A stretch of DNA of 33,479 bases from Streptomyces albospinus (GCF_014648695.1 NZ_BMRP01000043.1:15969-49447); one strand, 5' to 3'; shown: positions 18,828-26,387, numbered from the stretch's first letter. Notes: generated from the letters alone by a model not told the origin. Translations and numbers: made by a program.

Positions 18828-19208
18828 TCAGCGCTCCTCGTGCGTCGGTGTGGGTACCTGGGCGTCGTGCCAGCTGACGCCGGCGATCCGCAGTTCACGG
18901 CCCGACAGCAGCTCCACGGACGCTCCGCCGCACCCGGGGCAGCTCAGTCGCGGCGGCATGCCCACCGGCCAGCTCTCCGCGCACGGGATGCAGCGGGCGC
19001 GCGCCACGACCGCTTCGGTGATGAGTTCCGCACCCGCCAACACCGTTCCCTCGCAAGCGAGTTGGAAGGAGAAGGCAAGTGCGTCGGGGACCACTCCGGC
19101 GAGTTCGCCGATCTCCAGCCGGACGCTGCTGACCCCCGTCGCCCCGTCGGGCCGGGCAGCGCTCTCGACCTGGTCCACGACCGCCAGCGCGATGGACATC
19201 TCGTGCAT
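18828..19208 (-). CDS. hypA: Nickel metallochaperone HypA
   Basis: HypA, 126 residues, begins MHEMSIA; His2 is the nickel ligand that requires this start. The zinc site has two CxxC pairs, Cys73/Cys76 (RCIPC) and Cys90/Cys93 (SCPGC). It binds nickel and docks HypB on the large subunit. It is the first gene of the hyp block; 137 nt with a strong hairpin separate it from the upstream accessory block, so hyp genes may have a promoter of their own. It ends 4 nt before the hypB start. Confidence 0.93.
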   Translation of the reverse strand: MHEMSIALAVVDQVESAARPDGATGVSSVRLEIGELAGVVPDALAFSFQLACEGTVLAGAELITEAVVARARCIPCAESWPVGMPPRLSCPGCGGASVELLSGRELRIAGVSWHDAQVPTPTHEER

Positions 19209-19260
19209 CGGTCCGTCTCTCTCTGGTGTGACGACCGGTTGCCGCTGGCTTCATTAGACG

Positions 19261-19302
19261 GCGCCGCCCCGGGGCCTTTGGGGTGCCTCGCCGGGGCGGC
19301 GC
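19261..19302. terminator. Strong hairpin between hydrogenase block and hyp block
   Basis: A perfect 12-bp inverted repeat (19261-19272 and 19291-19302, GCGCCGCCCCGG against its complement) encloses an 18-nt loop that can itself fold weakly. It sits in the gap between the DUF6893-like gene and hypA. It may end or attenuate the upstream transcript, or be a processing/stability hairpin. Confidence 0.7.
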
Positions 19303-19345
19303 GGTGGCGTACACCGTTCGGTGCAGCGGCCCGCGCCGCCAGGCG

Positions 19346-19447
19346 TCACATGGTGCGCATGCGCAGATAGCGCTTGAGGTCGGGCAGGTTGCGCAGGGCG
19401 AGCGCGAGGGCGGCGGCGAGCACGCCGCCGAGGGCCAGCTTCAGCAT
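19346..19447 (-). CDS. 33-residue single-helix peptide, DUF6893-like
   Basis: An open frame of 33 codons (ATG 19447, TGA 19346) with GAGAGGA about 9 nt upstream. The product starts MLKLALGGVLAAALALALR, one hydrophobic helix, then NLPDLKRYLRMRTM, a basic tail. The shape (short transmembrane helix, then LPDLKRYLRMR) is what I recall for DUF6893, tiny actinobacterial proteins; treat that name as tentative. Its start overlaps the protease stop by 7 nt, so it is translated with the hydrogenase accessory genes. A single membrane helix with a cytosolic positive tail could anchor something to the membrane; that role is inference. Confidence 0.7.
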   Translation of the reverse strand: MLKLALGGVLAAALALALRNLPDLKRYLRMRTM

Positions 19448-19989
19448 GGTGTCGTGTTCCTCTCAGTGGTGGTGGCCGGGGCCGGCCGGTCCGCGCCGAC
19501 CAGCTTCAGGACGATCCGTACGGCCTCGTCGACGGCGGCGGCGACCGGTTCGCTGAGCCCGATGCCTTCCGCGGTGTCGGCCGGTTCGCAGCCGACGACC
19601 AGGACGCGCTCCGGGCGCCGGCCGCCGGTACCGGCGCTGAGCGTGCCGAGCAGCGCCAGCACCGCGTCCGGCGTCATGTGGTGCCCGTCTAGGGGCGTGC
19701 TTCCCGGCCCCTGTCCGTCGGCGGGGTCGGAGGCGTCGAGGAGGTAGAGCGAGCCGGGTTCGCCGCCGCGCGCGGAGGCGTCGACCAGCAGCACCGTCTC
19801 GTAGCCGTCCAGCATCCGGTAGGCCAGATGCACGCCCCGCACGCCGGCGTCGACGACCTCGACGCCTTCGGGCAGGGGGTGTTCGCCGAGCGCCCGGACC
19901 GCCTCGACGCCGAAGCCGTCGTCGCCGAGGAAGATGTTGCCGACGCCCGCGATCAGCGTCCTGCCGGTGCGGGGCGCGTCGCCGTTCAC
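19441..19989 (-). CDS. Hydrogenase maturation endopeptidase (HyaD/HybD/HycI family)
   Basis: A 182-residue nickel-dependent checking protease that cuts off the C-terminal tail of the large subunit after nickel insertion. The N-terminus GVGNIFLGDDGFGVEAVRAL is the family signature; Asp24 sits where the first nickel-sensing acid lies, Asp47 (VVDAGVRG) is the second, and His103/His104 (LDGHHMTP) supply the third ligand. The start is GTG 19989, overlapping the previous stop as GTGA, with GGAGGAGG immediately upstream. Its substrate is surely HhyL, encoded in the same operon, which has a 23-residue tail after its last active-site Cys motif. Confidence 0.9.
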   Translation of the reverse strand: MNGDAPRTGRTLIAGVGNIFLGDDGFGVEAVRALGEHPLPEGVEVVDAGVRGVHLAYRMLDGYETVLLVDASARGGEPGSLYLLDASDPADGQGPGSTPLDGHHMTPDAVLALLGTLSAGTGGRRPERVLVVGCEPADTAEGIGLSEPVAAAVDEAVRIVLKLVGADRPAPATTTERNTTPC

Positions 19990-21383
19990 ACCTCCTCCAA
20001 AGGCGCGAGTTCGTCGGGCTGGAAGTACAGGAAGCGGCCCTGCTCGCGCCGGATGTCGGCGCCCGGGTCGCCGTCCACGGTCACCGCGAGGTGCACCCCG
20101 CCGTCCACGTCGTGCAGGACGGCCTCGACCTGTGCGCTGCACCCGTGGAGGAACAGGTCCTGGGCGTCGGTACGGCGCTTGCCGGGGCGCAGCTGCACCC
20201 GGCTTCCGGCGCCGACCGACCGGCCGTCGATGACGATCCGGTCGCGCTCGGGATCCACCGAGCGGTCGCTGCCGGGGTCCCACCAGGGGGCGTCGGTGCC
20301 GGTCGCCGCCCGCGCCGTGTCCGGTCCGGTGGCCTCGCGCAGTGACCGTACGGCGCCGTGCAGCCGGTCCAGCACCTCCGGCGGCACGGTGTCGGCGAGG
20401 TGGATGACCTCGGCCGCCCGGGGGTCGGTGCCGCGGGCCTCGCGCTTCTCCTGGTCGGTGAGGGCCGCCGTGCGCAGGGTGAGGATCTCGTCGATCTCCA
20501 GGGCGTCGTAGAGCGCACCGGGGCTCTCGGGGGCGATGGCCGGGTGGTCCTCCAGGATGATCGGGGACGATAGGACGACGTCGGCGCTGCCGTCCGGACC
20601 GGCGAGCACCGGCCAGGTGTTTTCGTTGCGGCAGTCGGCGACCGCGCCCTTGGCCCACTCGGGCGGGTCGGTCAGGGACAGGAACCGGCCGCCGCTCAGG
20701 CCGAGCAGCAGATGCGCCGCGACCAGCGAACGCGGCAGCGCCGCCTCCCGGTCGGCCGCCGCCTGCTCCGGTGCCCAGTCGCTGGTGTTCTCCACGGTCA
20801 CGGTCAGCCGCAGCGCCGCGTACGGTCCGTCGATCTCGCTCGCGGTCAGCCGCAGCCGGCCGCTGACCTCCCCGCGGCGGCGCACCAGCCGGCCGATCAG
20901 CCGCCCGTCCGCATCGTGCACCGGCTCGGTGTCCTCGCCGGCGGGCCAGGTCAACGGGACGGTGACGCCGTCCCCGGTGAGCTCGGCGACCGCCACGTCG
21001 AGCGGGCAGCGCTCCTCGACGCCCTCGTCCCACGGGACCAGCACCCGGTCGGGCAGTTCCAGTTCCGGTACGGTCTGGAACTCCCCGTCCGGGCACATGC
21101 GTTGGACGGTACGGCGCTGGGCGCGCAGAAACCTGAGCTCGGCGCGGAGCCGGGCGCCGGAGTGGGGCTCCATCAGGCATTCGGTGCGCTGGTGGGAGTG
21201 CTCGGCGCGGTCCGCGCCCCAGCCGGGCGGCACCAGCACGCCGAACTGCCAGCGCAGCCGGTTCTTGGCGGCGGACGCCCGGTAGGGGTAGAGCACATAG
21301 CCTTCGAACAGCACGGCGTCGGCAACCTGCCGGACGGCGGCGAACCGCTCGCCCAGCGCATCGTTCGGCACGTGGGTCGTCAC
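19986..21383 (-). CDS. Hydrogenase-cluster conserved protein of unknown function (465 aa)
   Basis: A 465-residue soluble protein I cannot assign to a named family. There is no signal peptide, no membrane segment and no Cys cluster. It opens with GYVLYPYRASAAKNRLRWQFG (near 28-48), and a His/Cys patch follows (EHSHQRTECLMEPHSG, 61-75). The rest is rich in short strands and acidic residues. GTG 21383 overlaps the preceding stop and its own stop overlaps the protease start, both as GTGA. Lying between the DUF6084 gene and the protease, it is almost certainly a dedicated hydrogenase assembly, scaffold or electron-transfer partner; which of these is not visible. Confidence 0.8.
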   Translation of the reverse strand: MTTHVPNDALGERFAAVRQVADAVLFEGYVLYPYRASAAKNRLRWQFGVLVPPGWGADRAEHSHQRTECLMEPHSGARLRAELRFLRAQRRTVQRMCPDGEFQTVPELELPDRVLVPWDEGVEERCPLDVAVAELTGDGVTVPLTWPAGEDTEPVHDADGRLIGRLVRRRGEVSGRLRLTASEIDGPYAALRLTVTVENTSDWAPEQAAADREAALPRSLVAAHLLLGLSGGRFLSLTDPPEWAKGAVADCRNENTWPVLAGPDGSADVVLSSPIILEDHPAIAPESPGALYDALEIDEILTLRTAALTDQEKREARGTDPRAAEVIHLADTVPPEVLDRLHGAVRSLREATGPDTARAATGTDAPWWDPGSDRSVDPERDRIVIDGRSVGAGSRVQLRPGKRRTDAQDLFLHGCSAQVEAVLHDVDGGVHLAVTVDGDPGADIRREQGRFLYFQPDELAPLEEV

Positions 21384-22075
21384 GACTCGGTCCTCTCGGT
21401 TACGGGGCGGGCAACGGCTCCGGGGAAGAGCCGGGCGCGCGGCCCGGTCTCGTCCGCACGAGCCAGCAGCGCCTCAACGGTGGCTTCCCAGGACGGCAGT
21501 GCGTGCCGGGAACGGAAGGCGAGCAGCGCGTCCAGGGTCTCCCGCGGCAGCCGCAGCCAGCCGCCGCCGGGGAAGTGGGTATCGGTCATCTCCTGCCAGA
21601 CGGCCACCGGCATCCGGCAGACCGCCTCCTTGTGCCAGGGCACCGGGATCACCCGGAAGCCGCCCGCACCGGCGAACACCGTGCCGGAGAACAGCAGCAG
21701 CAGCGGCACCTCGCCGTCCCGCAGCGCGTGGAAGTAGCGCCCGGCGGCGACCTCCAGGTCGTAGGTGCAGGGCACCGGCAGATCCACCTCCGTCTCGCCG
21801 GTGAAGCCCGGCACGACGAGGGAGACCTGGGCGAACTGGAGGGGTTTGAGGGTGCTGCCCCAGCGCGCCCGCTCGCCGAAGAGGTCGGCCAGCGCGGCGG
21901 CCTCCTCGGGGCCGTAGTCGCGCCGGGCCGGCTCGATCCGGAGCTGGCAGCGCAGTGCGATGGCGTGCACCCGATCCGGTCCCGGTGTGCTGATCCGCAG
22001 CCGGAAGAGGAGGGTGGGCGCGGCGGCGTAGCGGTCGGCGCGGACGCCGAGGCAGGTGAAGGACAGCTCGCTCAC
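21380..22075 (-). CDS. DUF6084-type hydrogenase accessory protein
   Basis: A 231-residue protein without signal or membrane segments, resembling DUF6084 proteins found in actinobacterial hydrogenase loci. Recognisable stretches are SELSFTCLGVRADRYAAAP at the start, IHALRC-like IALRCQLRIEPARRDY, and WGSTLKPLQFAQVSLVVPGF in the middle. The pattern of alternating strands suggests a beta-rich fold. GTG 22075 overlaps the DUF5947 stop as GTGA. Function unknown; the conserved placement points to cofactor assembly or subunit interaction. Confidence 0.75.
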   Translation of the reverse strand: MSELSFTCLGVRADRYAAAPTLLFRLRISTPGPDRVHAIALRCQLRIEPARRDYGPEEAAALADLFGERARWGSTLKPLQFAQVSLVVPGFTGETEVDLPVPCTYDLEVAAGRYFHALRDGEVPLLLLFSGTVFAGAGGFRVIPVPWHKEAVCRMPVAVWQEMTDTHFPGGGWLRLPRETLDALLAFRSRHALPSWEATVEALLARADETGPRARLFPGAVARPVTERTES

Positions 22076-22716
22076 GGCCGCCGGTCCTCCTCGGGCAGCT
22101 CCCGGGCCCGGCCGGCGACGTCGTGGAAGAACTCGGTGAGCGCCGCGCGCGCCTCGGCACCGCCGTCGAAGCCCTGCCACAACATCCGCATCCGGCCGAC
22201 GAGTTCGTAGCAGATGTCGACCGGGACCAGGAAGCAGTCGATGCGGTCCTCGGTGCGGCGCAGCAGCAGGGCCTCCACATCCGGTTCGAGGAGCCCGGCC
22301 AGGTCGCTGGCGTCCAGCACGGTCTGCCAGCGCGCCGGGTCGAGTTCGCTCTCGGTGGCGCCGGCCGGGCTGGGGTAGAGCGCGACCAGCCTGTCCAGCG
22401 CGGCGTTGCGGAGGAAGAACGCGACGCCGACGGGGATCTGGAGCCCGTCCCAGGCCGCGTCGTCGAGGCGGTGCGCGGGGTCGGTGAGATAGCGGTCCGG
22501 GACGGTGCGGAACTGTCCCCCGCCGGCGCCGGGCCGCTGGAAGAGCAGTGCGCAGGGGATGCAGGCGCAGGCCAGCGCGCGGTTGGTGGTGTCGACCAAG
22601 TGGCGGTGCCGGCCGGTCAGTTCGGCACCGCACAGTTCGCAGCGTTCGGGCGGCGGGGGCGCCGGGGCGCGGAACCGCCGCAGCCCGCGGTGCGCGGCGG
22701 TTTGCGGGGCGCTCAC
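22072..22716 (-). CDS. DUF5947-type zinc-ribbon-like hydrogenase accessory protein
   Basis: A 214-residue protein of the DUF5947 type. Residues 26-55 hold a Cys set, CELCG (26, 29) and CACIPC (50, 52, 55), suited to bind zinc or an iron-sulfur/rubredoxin-like iron centre. The remainder is helical, with VGVAFFLRN and CYELVGRMRMLWQGF stretches. The start is GTG 22716 (overlapping the NifU-like stop as GTGA); 36 further upstream codons are open but lie inside the neighbour. If the Cys site holds iron it could pass electrons or protect the enzyme from oxygen during assembly, which is inference. Confidence 0.75.
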   Translation of the reverse strand: MSAPQTAAHRGLRRFRAPAPPPPERCELCGAELTGRHRHLVDTTNRALACACIPCALLFQRPGAGGGQFRTVPDRYLTDPAHRLDDAAWDGLQIPVGVAFFLRNAALDRLVALYPSPAGATESELDPARWQTVLDASDLAGLLEPDVEALLLRRTEDRIDCFLVPVDICYELVGRMRMLWQGFDGGAEARAALTEFFHDVAGRARELPEEDRRP

Positions 22717-23267
22717 GGCGCCGCGGCGGCGGTCGGCGGGCGGCGGGAGATCTGCACCAGGGCCGGCTCCGGCGTGCGGTCCTGCGCCTCCCACACGATC
22801 GAGGTCACCTCGGGCGCGAAGCACGACAGCGCCGCCGCCACCGCCTCACGGTCGCCCGCCGCGCTGCTCGGGCAGCCGCAGCCGCCGGACCCGGCGGTCC
22901 GCAGCCGCAGTGCGCCGGTGTCCGCGTCGAACTCCGCCACCTCGGCCGCGACCTGCCGCCGTACGCTCTCCAGCGCCCGGCCGATACGGGTGGTGACGTC
23001 CTCCGGGTGCAGATCGTGCAGCACCAGCAGGCTGCTGACCAGTTCGTCGGCCAGCAGCGCGGCGCGCGGCCCGCCCTCGCCGGTGCGCCGCTCCACCAGG
23101 TGCATGATCCGGGTGAGCCCGGCGCCGTAGAAGTCCATCAGCGCGCGGACGAGTTCCTCGGCGGCTGCGACCGATCCGCCGTCGCCCTGTGCGGTGAGGC
23201 GGTCCAGTACTTCCTCGACCCGGCGGCCCGTCAGCTCGGCGGACGGCGCGGCGGCCGGGGCGGTCAT
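22713..23267 (-). CDS. NifU C-terminal-domain-like protein of the hydrogenase operon
   Basis: A 184-residue protein. The first 60 residues are helical (VEEVLDRLTAQ, RALMDFYGAGLTRIMHLVE); residues about 85-160 resemble the NifU C-terminal Fe-S scaffold fold, ending at GSGGCGCPSSA. In usual NifU domains the cluster motif is CxxC; here the Cys are at 130 and 132, CxC, with Gly where the first Cys should be. It may carry a different cluster or a shared inter-chain one, or have lost scaffold function. ATG 23267 overlaps the hhyL stop as ATGA. Position right after hhyL suggests a role in cluster supply or electron transfer for HhySL. Confidence 0.78.
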   Translation of the reverse strand: MTAPAAAPSAELTGRRVEEVLDRLTAQGDGGSVAAAEELVRALMDFYGAGLTRIMHLVERRTGEGGPRAALLADELVSSLLVLHDLHPEDVTTRIGRALESVRRQVAAEVAEFDADTGALRLRTAGSGGCGCPSSAAGDREAVAAALSCFAPEVTSIVWEAQDRTPEPALVQISRRPPTAAAAP

Positions 23268-25048
23268 CCGGCCAGTCCGCTCAGCCCGGTGGGCACATGC
23301 ATGCTCTGCACGGAGCGGCCGTTGCCGACGTACATGTGGACGCCGCAGGGCAGGCACGGGTCGAAGCTGCGCACCGTCCGCATGATGTCGATGCCCTTGA
23401 AGTTCTCCGGGGAGTTCTCCTCGAAGATCGGGGTGTTCTGCACCGCGTCCTCGTAGGGGCCCGGGGTGCCGTAGGTGTCGCGGGTGCTGGCGTTCCACGG
23501 GGTCGGCGGATACGGGTGGTAGTTGGCGATCTTGCCGTCCCGGATGACCATGTGGTGCGAGAGGACGCCGCGCACCGCCTCGGTGAAGCCGCAGCCGATG
23601 GACTCGTCGGGGACCTCGAACTTCTCCCAGGTCTGGGTGCGTCCGGCGCGCACCTCGTCCAGCCCCTGTTCGGCGAAGTGCAGCGCCATGGCCGCCGCGT
23701 ACGCCTGGAAGTAGGTGCGGGCGCGGTTGCGCTCCAGCGCGTTGCTCCACTTCGGGATCTTCCACTCGAAGCGGGTCTCGGGCCGGGTCATGCTGCGCGG
23801 CAGGTCGATGACGACGCTGCTGCCGGTGGCCTTGACGTACGGGGTGTCGACGAGCCCGGACAGCGCGGTGGACCACAGGCGGGCGATCGGGCCGCCGCCG
23901 GTGTCCAGCGCCAGGTGCTCCTTGCCGTCGAACCAGCGCGGCGACATCACCCAGCTGTACTTGTCGTTGAAGTCCCGCTTCTGCGGGGCGGGGATGGTGT
24001 GCTGGTTCCAGGGGTGGCGCGGGTCGATGGGGTTGCCGAGCGGGTCGTGGGTGACGAACTGCTCCTGGCCTTCCCAGTCCTGGTAGTAGGAGCTGCCGAG
24101 CAGGATCCGGATACCGAGGTTGATCTGGGTGAGGTCGTTGGTGACCAGCTTGCCGTCGACGATGATGCCCGGGGTGACGAACATCTTCCGGCCCCAGTCC
24201 GTCATGTTGCGGTAGGTGAAGTCGCAGTGCTCGGGGTCGTTGAGCGCACCCCAGCAGCCGAGCAGCACCCGCCGCCGGCCGACCTCCTCGTAGCCGGGCA
24301 GCGCCTCGTAGAAGAAGTCGAACAGGTCGTCATGGAGCGGCACCACGCGCTTCATGAACTCCACGTAGCGCATCAGCCGGCTCAGGTAGTCGGTGAAGAG
24401 CTGGACGCTGGCCACGGTGCCGACGCCGCCCGGGTAGAGCGTGGAGGGGTGCACATGGCGGCCCTCCATCAGGCAGAACATCTCCCGGGTGTAGCGGCTG
24501 ACCTGGAGCGCCTCGCGGTAGAACTCGCCCTCGATGGGGTTGAGGGAGGTCATGATGTCGGCGATGGTGCGGTAGCCGTGCTCGCCGGCGTGCGGGGCCT
24601 CGGTGCGCTGGGCGAGCTCCCAGACGCCCGGGTTGGTCTCGCGGACCATCTTCTCGCAGTAGTCGACCCCGACCAGGTTCTCCTGGAAGATGTTGTGGTC
24701 GAACATGTACTCCGCGGACTCGCCGAGGTTGATGATCCACTCGCCGAGGTGCGGCGGCTTGACCCCGTAGGCCATGTTCTGCGTGTAGACCGAGCACGTG
24801 GCGTGGTTGTCGCCGCAGATGCCGCAGATCCGGCTGGTGATGAAGTGGGCGTCGCGCGGGTCCTTGCCGCGCATGAAGACGCTGTAGCCGCGGAAGACGG
24901 ACGAGGTGCTGTAGCACTCCGCGACCCGCTTCTGCTTGAAGTCGATCTTCGTGTGGATGCCGAGGCTGCCCACGATCCGGGTGATCGGATCCCAGGACAT
25001 CTCCGTCAGACCGCTGCCGTCACCGGCCGTCTTGGTCTTCGCTGCCAT
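23264..25048 (-). CDS. hhyL: Group 1h [NiFe] hydrogenase large subunit
   Basis: A 594-residue large subunit holding the NiFe(CN)2CO site. The L1 motif RICGICGDNHATC supplies Cys75 and Cys78; the L2 motif DPCLPCGVH supplies Cys565 and Cys568, with His571 the last residue of the mature chain. The 23 residues beyond (MYVGNGRSVQS onward) are the tail the protease removes. Motif spellings and the start DPITRIVGSLGIHTKIDF fit the actinobacterial high-affinity type (group 1h, formerly group 5), which oxidises atmospheric H2 for energy during starvation and sporulation. No export signal, so it works from the cytoplasmic side. Start ATG 25048 has only a weak ribosome site; hhyS is 129 nt upstream. Confidence 0.97.
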   Translation of the reverse strand: MAAKTKTAGDGSGLTEMSWDPITRIVGSLGIHTKIDFKQKRVAECYSTSSVFRGYSVFMRGKDPRDAHFITSRICGICGDNHATCSVYTQNMAYGVKPPHLGEWIINLGESAEYMFDHNIFQENLVGVDYCEKMVRETNPGVWELAQRTEAPHAGEHGYRTIADIMTSLNPIEGEFYREALQVSRYTREMFCLMEGRHVHPSTLYPGGVGTVASVQLFTDYLSRLMRYVEFMKRVVPLHDDLFDFFYEALPGYEEVGRRRVLLGCWGALNDPEHCDFTYRNMTDWGRKMFVTPGIIVDGKLVTNDLTQINLGIRILLGSSYYQDWEGQEQFVTHDPLGNPIDPRHPWNQHTIPAPQKRDFNDKYSWVMSPRWFDGKEHLALDTGGGPIARLWSTALSGLVDTPYVKATGSSVVIDLPRSMTRPETRFEWKIPKWSNALERNRARTYFQAYAAAMALHFAEQGLDEVRAGRTQTWEKFEVPDESIGCGFTEAVRGVLSHHMVIRDGKIANYHPYPPTPWNASTRDTYGTPGPYEDAVQNTPIFEENSPENFKGIDIMRTVRSFDPCLPCGVHMYVGNGRSVQSMHVPTGLSGLAG

Positions 25049-25089
25049 GGTGTGTGCCGTGCCCTTCTTGCGCGCGAGAGGTGGGGTCT

Positions 25090-25113
25090 GACGTGGTGTC
25101 CGACGTGGTGTCC
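25090..25113. repeat. 12-bp perfect tandem duplication between hhyS and hhyL
   Basis: GACGTGGTGTCC occurs twice back to back (25090-25101, 25102-25113) in the 129-nt hhyS-hhyL gap. The same gap holds a GC-rich inverted repeat next to the hhyS stop. The duplication looks like a local slippage event; it lies about 45 nt upstream of the hhyL start. Confidence 0.8.
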
Positions 25114-25177
25114 GGCAGGTGTGTTCAGCGGATCGCCGACGCGGCGCCGACCGCCGGGGCGGCCGGGCCGCAAGCGG

Positions 25178-26257
25178 TCACCACGGTCGCCGATAGCCGG
25201 TGGTCAACTTCTCGCCGCGGTGCCGCCACTTCGGTTCGTGGTCCACGGTCCTGGCCGTGATGCCGCGGAGCCGGCGGACGACGGTGCCGTACGCGAGGCT
25301 GGTGGTGCTGGAGAGCTTGGCGCCGGGCGGCTCGTCCATGAACGGCATGAACTTGTCGGGGAAGCCGGGCATGGTGCAGGCGATGCAGACCCCGCCGACG
25401 TTGGGGCAGCCGCCGATGCCGTCCATCCAGCCCCGCTTGGGCACATTGCATTTGACCACGGGGCCCCAGCATCCGAGCTTCACCAGGCACTTGGGCGAGT
25501 CGTAGGTGGTCGCGAACTGACCCTGCTCGTAGTACCCGGCCCGGTCGCAGCCCTCGTGCACGGTCTCGCCGAACAGCCAGGTGGGCCGCAGCTGCTCGTC
25601 CAGCGGGATCATCGGTGCCGCGCCGGCCGCCTGGTAGAGCAGGTAGACCAGTGTCTCGGAGAAGTTGTCGGGCTTGATCGGGCAGCCCGGTACGCACACG
25701 ATCGGGATGCCGGCCTTGGACTTCCAGTCCCAGCCCAGGTAGTCGGGCACGCCCATGGCGCCGGTCGGATTGCCGGCCATGGCGTGGATGCCGCCGTAGG
25801 TGGCGCAGGTGCCGATGGCGACGACGGCGAGCGCTTTGGGGGCCAGCCGGTCGATCCATTCGCTGGTGGTCATCGGCTGGCCGGTTTCGGGGTTGTCGCC
25901 GAAACCGCACCAGTAGCCCTCCGGCTTGATCGACTCGTTGGGGATGGACCCCTCGACGACCAGCACGAACGGGTCGATCTCACCGCGTTCGCCCTTGAAG
26001 AACCACTCGATGAAGGTGTCCGCGCCCTGGGTGGGCCCGCTTTCGAAGTCGATCAGCGGCCAGTGGACCTGGATCTTGGGAAGTCCTGGCAGCACGCTGA
26101 GCGCGATTTCCTCGATGCTCGGCTGGGTCGCGGCGGTCAGGGCGACCGAGTCGCCGTCGCAACTCAGGCCGGCGTTGATCCAGAGGACGTGGATCGGGGA
26201 CTCGTCCTCGGCCGACGGCCGGGCGGCGTCGGTCGTGGTCGCGGGTGCGGCATCCAT
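25178..26257 (-). CDS. hhyS: Group 1h [NiFe] hydrogenase small subunit
   Basis: A 359-residue small subunit carrying three Fe-S clusters. The proximal-cluster motif reads LWINAGLSCDGDS: Cys33 with Asp36 where other hydrogenases have Cys, the three-Cys/one-Asp site known for the actinobacterial type. Cys151 (IGTCATYGG) and Cys192 (CVPGCPIKP) complete it. His234/Cys237 (HEGC), Cys257 and Cys263 serve the distal cluster; Cys270, Cys284, Cys291 and Cys294 the medial region. There is no Tat signal peptide and no membrane tail, unlike classical uptake enzymes. Start ATG 26257 (MDAAPATTTDAARPSAEDES, a polar N-extension) has AGGAGG 9 nt upstream; the frame's longer upstream reading runs into the promoter. 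Confidence 0.97.
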   Translation of the reverse strand: MDAAPATTTDAARPSAEDESPIHVLWINAGLSCDGDSVALTAATQPSIEEIALSVLPGLPKIQVHWPLIDFESGPTQGADTFIEWFFKGERGEIDPFVLVVEGSIPNESIKPEGYWCGFGDNPETGQPMTTSEWIDRLAPKALAVVAIGTCATYGGIHAMAGNPTGAMGVPDYLGWDWKSKAGIPIVCVPGCPIKPDNFSETLVYLLYQAAGAAPMIPLDEQLRPTWLFGETVHEGCDRAGYYEQGQFATTYDSPKCLVKLGCWGPVVKCNVPKRGWMDGIGGCPNVGGVCIACTMPGFPDKFMPFMDEPPGAKLSSTTSLAYGTVVRRLRGITARTVDHEPKWRHRGEKLTTGYRRPW

Positions 26258-26320
26258 GGCGGTGTGCCTCCTAGGGGAGGGGTGCAGCGGAAGCGGACGG
26301 CTTCCGTTCACCTTGGTAAC
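26258..26320 (-). promoter_or_regulatory. hhyS leader with RBS and adjoining palindromes
   Basis: AGGAGG for hhyS lies at 26267-26272. Further out are two symmetrical elements side by side: GGAAGC-GGACG-GCTTCC (26289-26305), then GTTCACCTTGGTAAC (26306-26320), an imperfect palindrome. No convincing -10/-35 pair is readable. The elements are 30-60 nt from the start codon of a 13-kb hydrogenase locus and are the best operator candidates for it. Confidence 0.45.
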
Positions 26321-26348
26321 ACCGCAGCGGGGACCTGGAGAGCCGAGC

Positions 26349-26387
26349 GGGGCCGTTCCGGTGACGTACCAGCACCGGAACGGCCCC
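26349..26387. terminator. Terminator between DUF4232 lipoprotein gene and hhyS
   Basis: A perfect 15-bp stem (26349-26363 with 26373-26387) and a 9-nt loop, 18 nt beyond the lipoprotein stop codon. It insulates the hydrogenase promoter from the upstream gene, which is read in the same direction. Confidence 0.85.
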
